A stretch of 17,197 nucleotides of DNA, taken from assembly GCA_937894535.1 (NCBI GenBank), contig CALBHI010000077.1, positions 1-17,197 of the forward strand, read 5' to 3'. The position numbers and the translations under genes were made by a program. Positions 14,286 through 17,197 of the stretch are shown here, one piece after another; positions within the stretch are counted from its first letter, which is position 1, and every line of letters starts with the position of its first letter. The notes beneath the pieces are model-generated. The model was not told the origin of the DNA. It saw only the letters and a program-made list of their open reading frames with translations, and ran no database searches. This stretch comes from an uncultured Verrucomicrobiota bacterium (GTDB lineage: Bacteria; Verrucomicrobiota; Kiritimatiellia; CAIVKH01).

Positions 14286-14331
14286 TTGCGGTGGCCCACC
14301 TGGAGGGTGAGCCGGTTCCACGGCGGGGCGA

Positions 14332-16329
14332 TCAGCCGAGCAGTTGCGCGGCGAGGTTGCGCTGTTGCAGGGCTTTGAGGGTGGAGGGGCCGACGGCGAT
14401 CCAGGTGCGGGGGGCGTGTTGTTCGTCCGGGTAGCGGGCGAAGTAGGCGTGGACGGTGCTGCTGCTGGTGAAGAGGACGCGGGAGAAGGCGAGGCGCGGC
14501 AGGGGGCGGATCTCGGTGGGTTGGTTGCGGTAGAATTCCTCGGGGCGCAGGTCGATGCCGAAGTCGCGCATGCGGGCGACGCGGTCGGATTTGGGCGATT
14601 CGTTCGAGCACGGATAGAGGTACGCGCCGCGGTCGGCGGGGTCGAGTTCCTTGACCAGAGATTCGATGCCGCCAAGGTTGGGGGCGGAAGCGTCGGCCTT
14701 GAGCCCGAAACGGGCGAGTTCCTCCTGGGTGGAGGGTCCGACGGCGAGCAGGCGTTTACCGGCGAGGAGGCGGGTGTCGCCGAGTTCGAGCAGGGCTTCG
14801 ACGACGGCGTGCACGGCATAGCGCGATGGGAAGATCAGGCCGCGCACCTGCGGGAGGTGACGGCGGAGAAGGTCGGCGCGGGTGGCGAGGTCGATCGGCT
14901 TGAGTTCGATCATCGGCCAGTGGAGCAGCGGTCCGTATTTCAGGAAGTGTTCGGGGTCGGTGCCGGTGAAGAGCAGTCGGTGTTCGATCGGGTGGTGTTT
15001 GGCGCCGACGATGAACACGGCGGGTGATTGGAGGTCCAGCGTACCGAGGTCGGCGAGGGCGCTATGGCGGATCCGTTCATCGGGGTGGCCGAGGCGTTCG
15101 CCGACGATGACCGGGGCGTTGGGTGGCCAACCGGCATTGCGGAAGCGGGTTTGCAGGGTGGCGGCATTGCCGACGCCCATGTACACGGCGAGGTTGCCGA
15201 TCTCGGGACCGGGGATGGCGGGGGCGGGTGCGCCGCCGGGCGGATTGCCGGAGATCAGGGTGAGGCGGTGGCCTTCGCCGCGGTGGGTGAGCGGAGCGCC
15301 GGCGTGGGCGGCGGCGACCTGAGCGGCGGTAACGGAGGGGACGATGTCCACGCGCAGGTTCCAGGCGGAGAGGAAGTCGAGTTCCTCGTTCAGGCGGCCG
15401 TAGATGCCGGGGTCACCGCCATGCAGGCGGACGACGAGTTTACCTTGTTCGGCCTGGTGGAGCAGGTGGCGGTGGATGTCGGATTGCGGGGTCGAGGGAG
15501 CGCCGCCGGTTTTACCGACGGGGATGGATTTGCCGCGGATCAGCGCGGTCACCTCGTCGGGGATCAGCCGGTCATGGACGACCACATCGGCGTACTTCAG
15601 GTAGTGCAGGGCGCGTTGTGGGATCAGGGCGAAGTCGGCGGGGCAGCCGAGCAGGACGACGAGTCCGGTGTGTTCGCGGACATCGATCTTCCGCAACGCG
15701 TCGCGCAGGTCCTTGTCGCCTTCGCGCACGACGAGGGCGAGGCGGCCCTGGTTCGGGGTGGGGTCCCACGGGAGGTACCGTTCGATGCGGCCGGCGAGGT
15801 GGAGGCGTTCGAGGGCGCAGGCGGCGATGACCACGGCGTCGTAGGTGCCGGCATCGAGTTGGGCGAGGCGGGCCTGGATGGTGCCGCGGATCGGTTTCAA
15901 TTCCCAGGAGGGGAACAGGCGGGCGAGTTCCTCGTTGCGTTTCGGGCTGCTGGATCCGACGGTGCGGACCTGGTCGAAGGCGAGGCCGGGGCGAAGGACG
16001 AGGGCGTCGCGGATGTCGCGGGCGGGTAACAGGGCGGCGAGGGCGAGGCCGGGGGGCAGCGGGTTCGGGAGGTCCTTGGCGGAATGGATGGTCAGGTCGG
16101 CGGTGCCGGCGAGCAGGCGTTGATCGAGGTCGCGGGTAAAGAAGTCGGTGGCGAGTTTCGGGTCGGCTAGGGACGTGGTGAGGTCGCGGTCGCCGGGGGT
16201 GGTGCAGGTTTCAATCGCGAGCTGGGTCGCCTCGGGGAGGACTGGCCGCAGGGCGTCGAGCGCTTCGTACACCTGGGCGATGGCGAGAGGACTTTCGCGC
16301 GCGGCGATGACTAGCTTCGGGCGGTCCAC
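14332..16329 (-). CDS. Fused porphobilinogen deaminase / uroporphyrinogen-III methyltransferase / uroporphyrinogen-III synthase
   Basis: A 665-residue fusion of three successive tetrapyrrole steps. Residues 5-218 are HemC: LVIAARESPLAIAQ, LTIHSAKDLPNPLPPG with D86, GSSSPKRNEE, and IRGTIQARLAQLDAGTYDAVVIAACALERL. Residues about 222-450 are SUMT (CobA-like): LVVLLGCPADFALIPQRALHYL, VGKTGGAPSTPQSDIH, VVRLHGGDPGIYGR, PSVTAAQVAAAHAGAPLTHR and AVYMGVGNAA. Residues 452-665 are HemD: RGLIFPSRYAVHAVVEALL and RVLFTSSSTVHAYF. HemC lacks its third domain and the cofactor-binding Cys, and the SUMT start GxGPGD is changed to LGCPAD. Start GTG 16329 has GGAG 7 bases upstream and overlaps hemA by 19 bases. 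Upstream ATG-type starts run over hemA. Confidence 0.9.
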   Translation of the reverse strand: MDRPKLVIAARESPLAIAQVYEALDALRPVLPEATQLAIETCTTPGDRDLTTSLADPKLATDFFTRDLDQRLLAGTADLTIHSAKDLPNPLPPGLALAALLPARDIRDALVLRPGLAFDQVRTVGSSSPKRNEELARLFPSWELKPIRGTIQARLAQLDAGTYDAVVIAACALERLHLAGRIERYLPWDPTPNQGRLALVVREGDKDLRDALRKIDVREHTGLVVLLGCPADFALIPQRALHYLKYADVVVHDRLIPDEVTALIRGKSIPVGKTGGAPSTPQSDIHRHLLHQAEQGKLVVRLHGGDPGIYGRLNEELDFLSAWNLRVDIVPSVTAAQVAAAHAGAPLTHRGEGHRLTLISGNPPGGAPAPAIPGPEIGNLAVYMGVGNAATLQTRFRNAGWPPNAPVIVGERLGHPDERIRHSALADLGTLDLQSPAVFIVGAKHHPIEHRLLFTGTDPEHFLKYGPLLHWPMIELKPIDLATRADLLRRHLPQVRGLIFPSRYAVHAVVEALLELGDTRLLAGKRLLAVGPSTQEELARFGLKADASAPNLGGIESLVKELDPADRGAYLYPCSNESPKSDRVARMRDFGIDLRPEEFYRNQPTEIRPLPRLAFSRVLFTSSSTVHAYFARYPDEQHAPRTWIAVGPSTLKALQQRNLAAQLLG

Positions 16330-17197
16330 GCCAGCGCTCCATCCCGGATGACCTGGGCGGCGATGTTGGCGCGGCGGACCCGGTCTTCGGTGTTGATATG
16401 GGCCTTGCGTTCGATATCGAGCAGCGAGATGTAGGTGACGCCGGGCAGGGATTTCACGTCGTCGTCGCAGTCGGCGGGTTCGCCGAGGTCGATGATGGTC
16501 AGGGGCCGGGCGGCGTGTTCGAGGTGTTTCGGGAAGATCAGGGCATGGGGGGCGGCGGTGGCGGAGATGATGCCGGTGACGCCGGTGAACAGGTGGCCGA
16601 TGTTGTCGAGGCCGGTGCTGAAGCCGCCGAGTTCGAGGGCGAGCACGAAGGCGTTGTCGGGGCAACGGCTGGTGATGCGGACCGGGTGGTTGCCGCGTTT
16701 GTTCAGGTAGCGGGCGGCGGAGCTGGCGAGGGAGCCGGCCCCGACCACGGCGACGGGCGCGGTGGCGGGGATGTGTTCCATCAGGGTGGTGGCGGCGAGG
16801 GCGCTCAGCGAGGTCAGGTTGCGGTCCACTTCGCTGATGCGGCGGGCTTCGCGGCCGAGGGCGAGGGCGTCCTGGAAAATGCGGTCGAGGATCTTGGCCT
16901 GACCGCCGGTGGTTTCGCGGAACAGTTTATAGGCGGTGCGGACCTGGCCGAGCACTTCGAGTTCGCCGATCACGCGGCTTTCCAGTCCGGCGGCGATGCG
17001 GGCCATGCGCTCGAAGGCGGCGCGGCTGTCGTAGCGGGTGGTGATGCGCCAGCGGGGGTCTTCGTCAACCGGGGAACCGAAACATTCCAGGCGTTGGCAG
17101 GTGTTCAGGACCAGCAACGGGGCCTCGCTGCGGCGGGACAGGGTTTGTACGACTTCTTCGCGCCGGGCGGGGTCTGTTATTTCCAACTCACAACCGA
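16311..17197 (-). CDS. hemA: Glutamyl-tRNA reductase, short, N terminus cut by window edge
   Basis: HemA reduces glutamyl-tRNA to glutamate semialdehyde, the first committed step of C5 tetrapyrrole synthesis. The frame is open to the right edge; the first residues seen, GCELEITDPARRE, align with the family GINHKTAPVSLRE, so only the first few residues are missing. TTG 17186 is therefore not the real start. Visible features are LVLNTCQRLECFG with the catalytic Cys, RIAAGLESRVIGELEVLGQV, SEVDRNLTSLSALA, the NADPH site VVGAGSLASSAA and LTIIDLGEPADCDDD. The protein ends at ALAWTARS, before the long C-terminal dimerisation helices, giving about 300 residues against the usual 400-450. It overlaps the hemC fusion by 19 bases, so no hidden frameshift extends it. 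Confidence 0.9.
   Translation of the reverse strand, partial: GCELEITDPARREEVVQTLSRRSEAPLLVLNTCQRLECFGSPVDEDPRWRITTRYDSRAAFERMARIAAGLESRVIGELEVLGQVRTAYKLFRETTGGQAKILDRIFQDALALGREARRISEVDRNLTSLSALAATTLMEHIPATAPVAVVGAGSLASSAARYLNKRGNHPVRITSRCPDNAFVLALELGGFSTGLDNIGHLFTGVTGIISATAAPHALIFPKHLEHAARPLTIIDLGEPADCDDDVKSLPGVTYISLLDIERKAHINTEDRVRRANIAAQVIRDGALAWTARS

Noticed and set aside
16330..16665. Upstream extension of the hemC fusion
   Set aside because: The extra residues are Arg/Pro/His-rich shadow of hemA; GTG 16329 with GGAG upstream fits the HemC N terminus.

Overview
The window is GC-rich bacterial DNA, mostly coding on the minus strand, with genes packed into operons. Six gene junctions are 4-base ATGA overlaps. 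No rRNA, tRNA, CRISPR array or intact insertion sequence was found. The fused porphyrin gene, the TatT-type TRAP transporter and the dispersed intergenic repeats of the 'AACGCAGAGGGCGCAGAG' and 'ATGAACCGCGGAT' type suggest a Verrucomicrobiota or related PVC-group bacterium. That placement is an inference; no rRNA or ribosomal protein is present to test it.

Layout. (1) 1-4266, minus: an operon of class I HMG-CoA reductase, a UbiA-type membrane prenyltransferase and a large ATP-grasp/PEP-synthase-like phosphotransferase. The last gene runs off the left edge. Both junctions are ATGA overlaps. This looks like a small isoprenoid-modifying pathway of unknown product and is one of the two most interesting parts. 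(2) 4474-6539, plus: a divergent pair, an FAD-dependent oxidoreductase and a family 2 glycosyltransferase. (3) 6796-7375, minus: a secreted fasciclin-domain protein with a strong terminator. (4) 7606-8628: two 97-bp direct repeats (about 88% identical) bracket a small minus-strand unit, a nucleotidyltransferase-fold protein overlapped by a 68-residue protein. (5) 8638-12481, minus: a TRAP transporter operon, tatT lipoprotein, dctP binding protein and a fused dctQM permease. (6) 12482-13223: about 740 bp without a confident gene, holding a 181-bp nested palindrome that folds as a three-way junction, a possible gene remnant and a 20-bp tandem repeat. (7) 13224-14250, minus: a vapBC toxin-antitoxin pair followed 5 bp later by a small tyrosine phosphatase. 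(8) 14332-17197, minus: tetrapyrrole synthesis, hemA (cut by the right edge) overlapping a fused hemC-SUMT-hemD gene.

The tetrapyrrole genes are unusual. The HemA stops before the C-terminal dimerisation domain, and the HemC part of the fusion lacks the third domain, which normally carries the cysteine that holds the dipyrromethane cofactor. Both losses are clean and uninterrupted by frameshifts. Two genes, vapB and tatT, have promoter-like boxes placed so that transcription would begin at the start codon, suggesting leaderless mRNAs.
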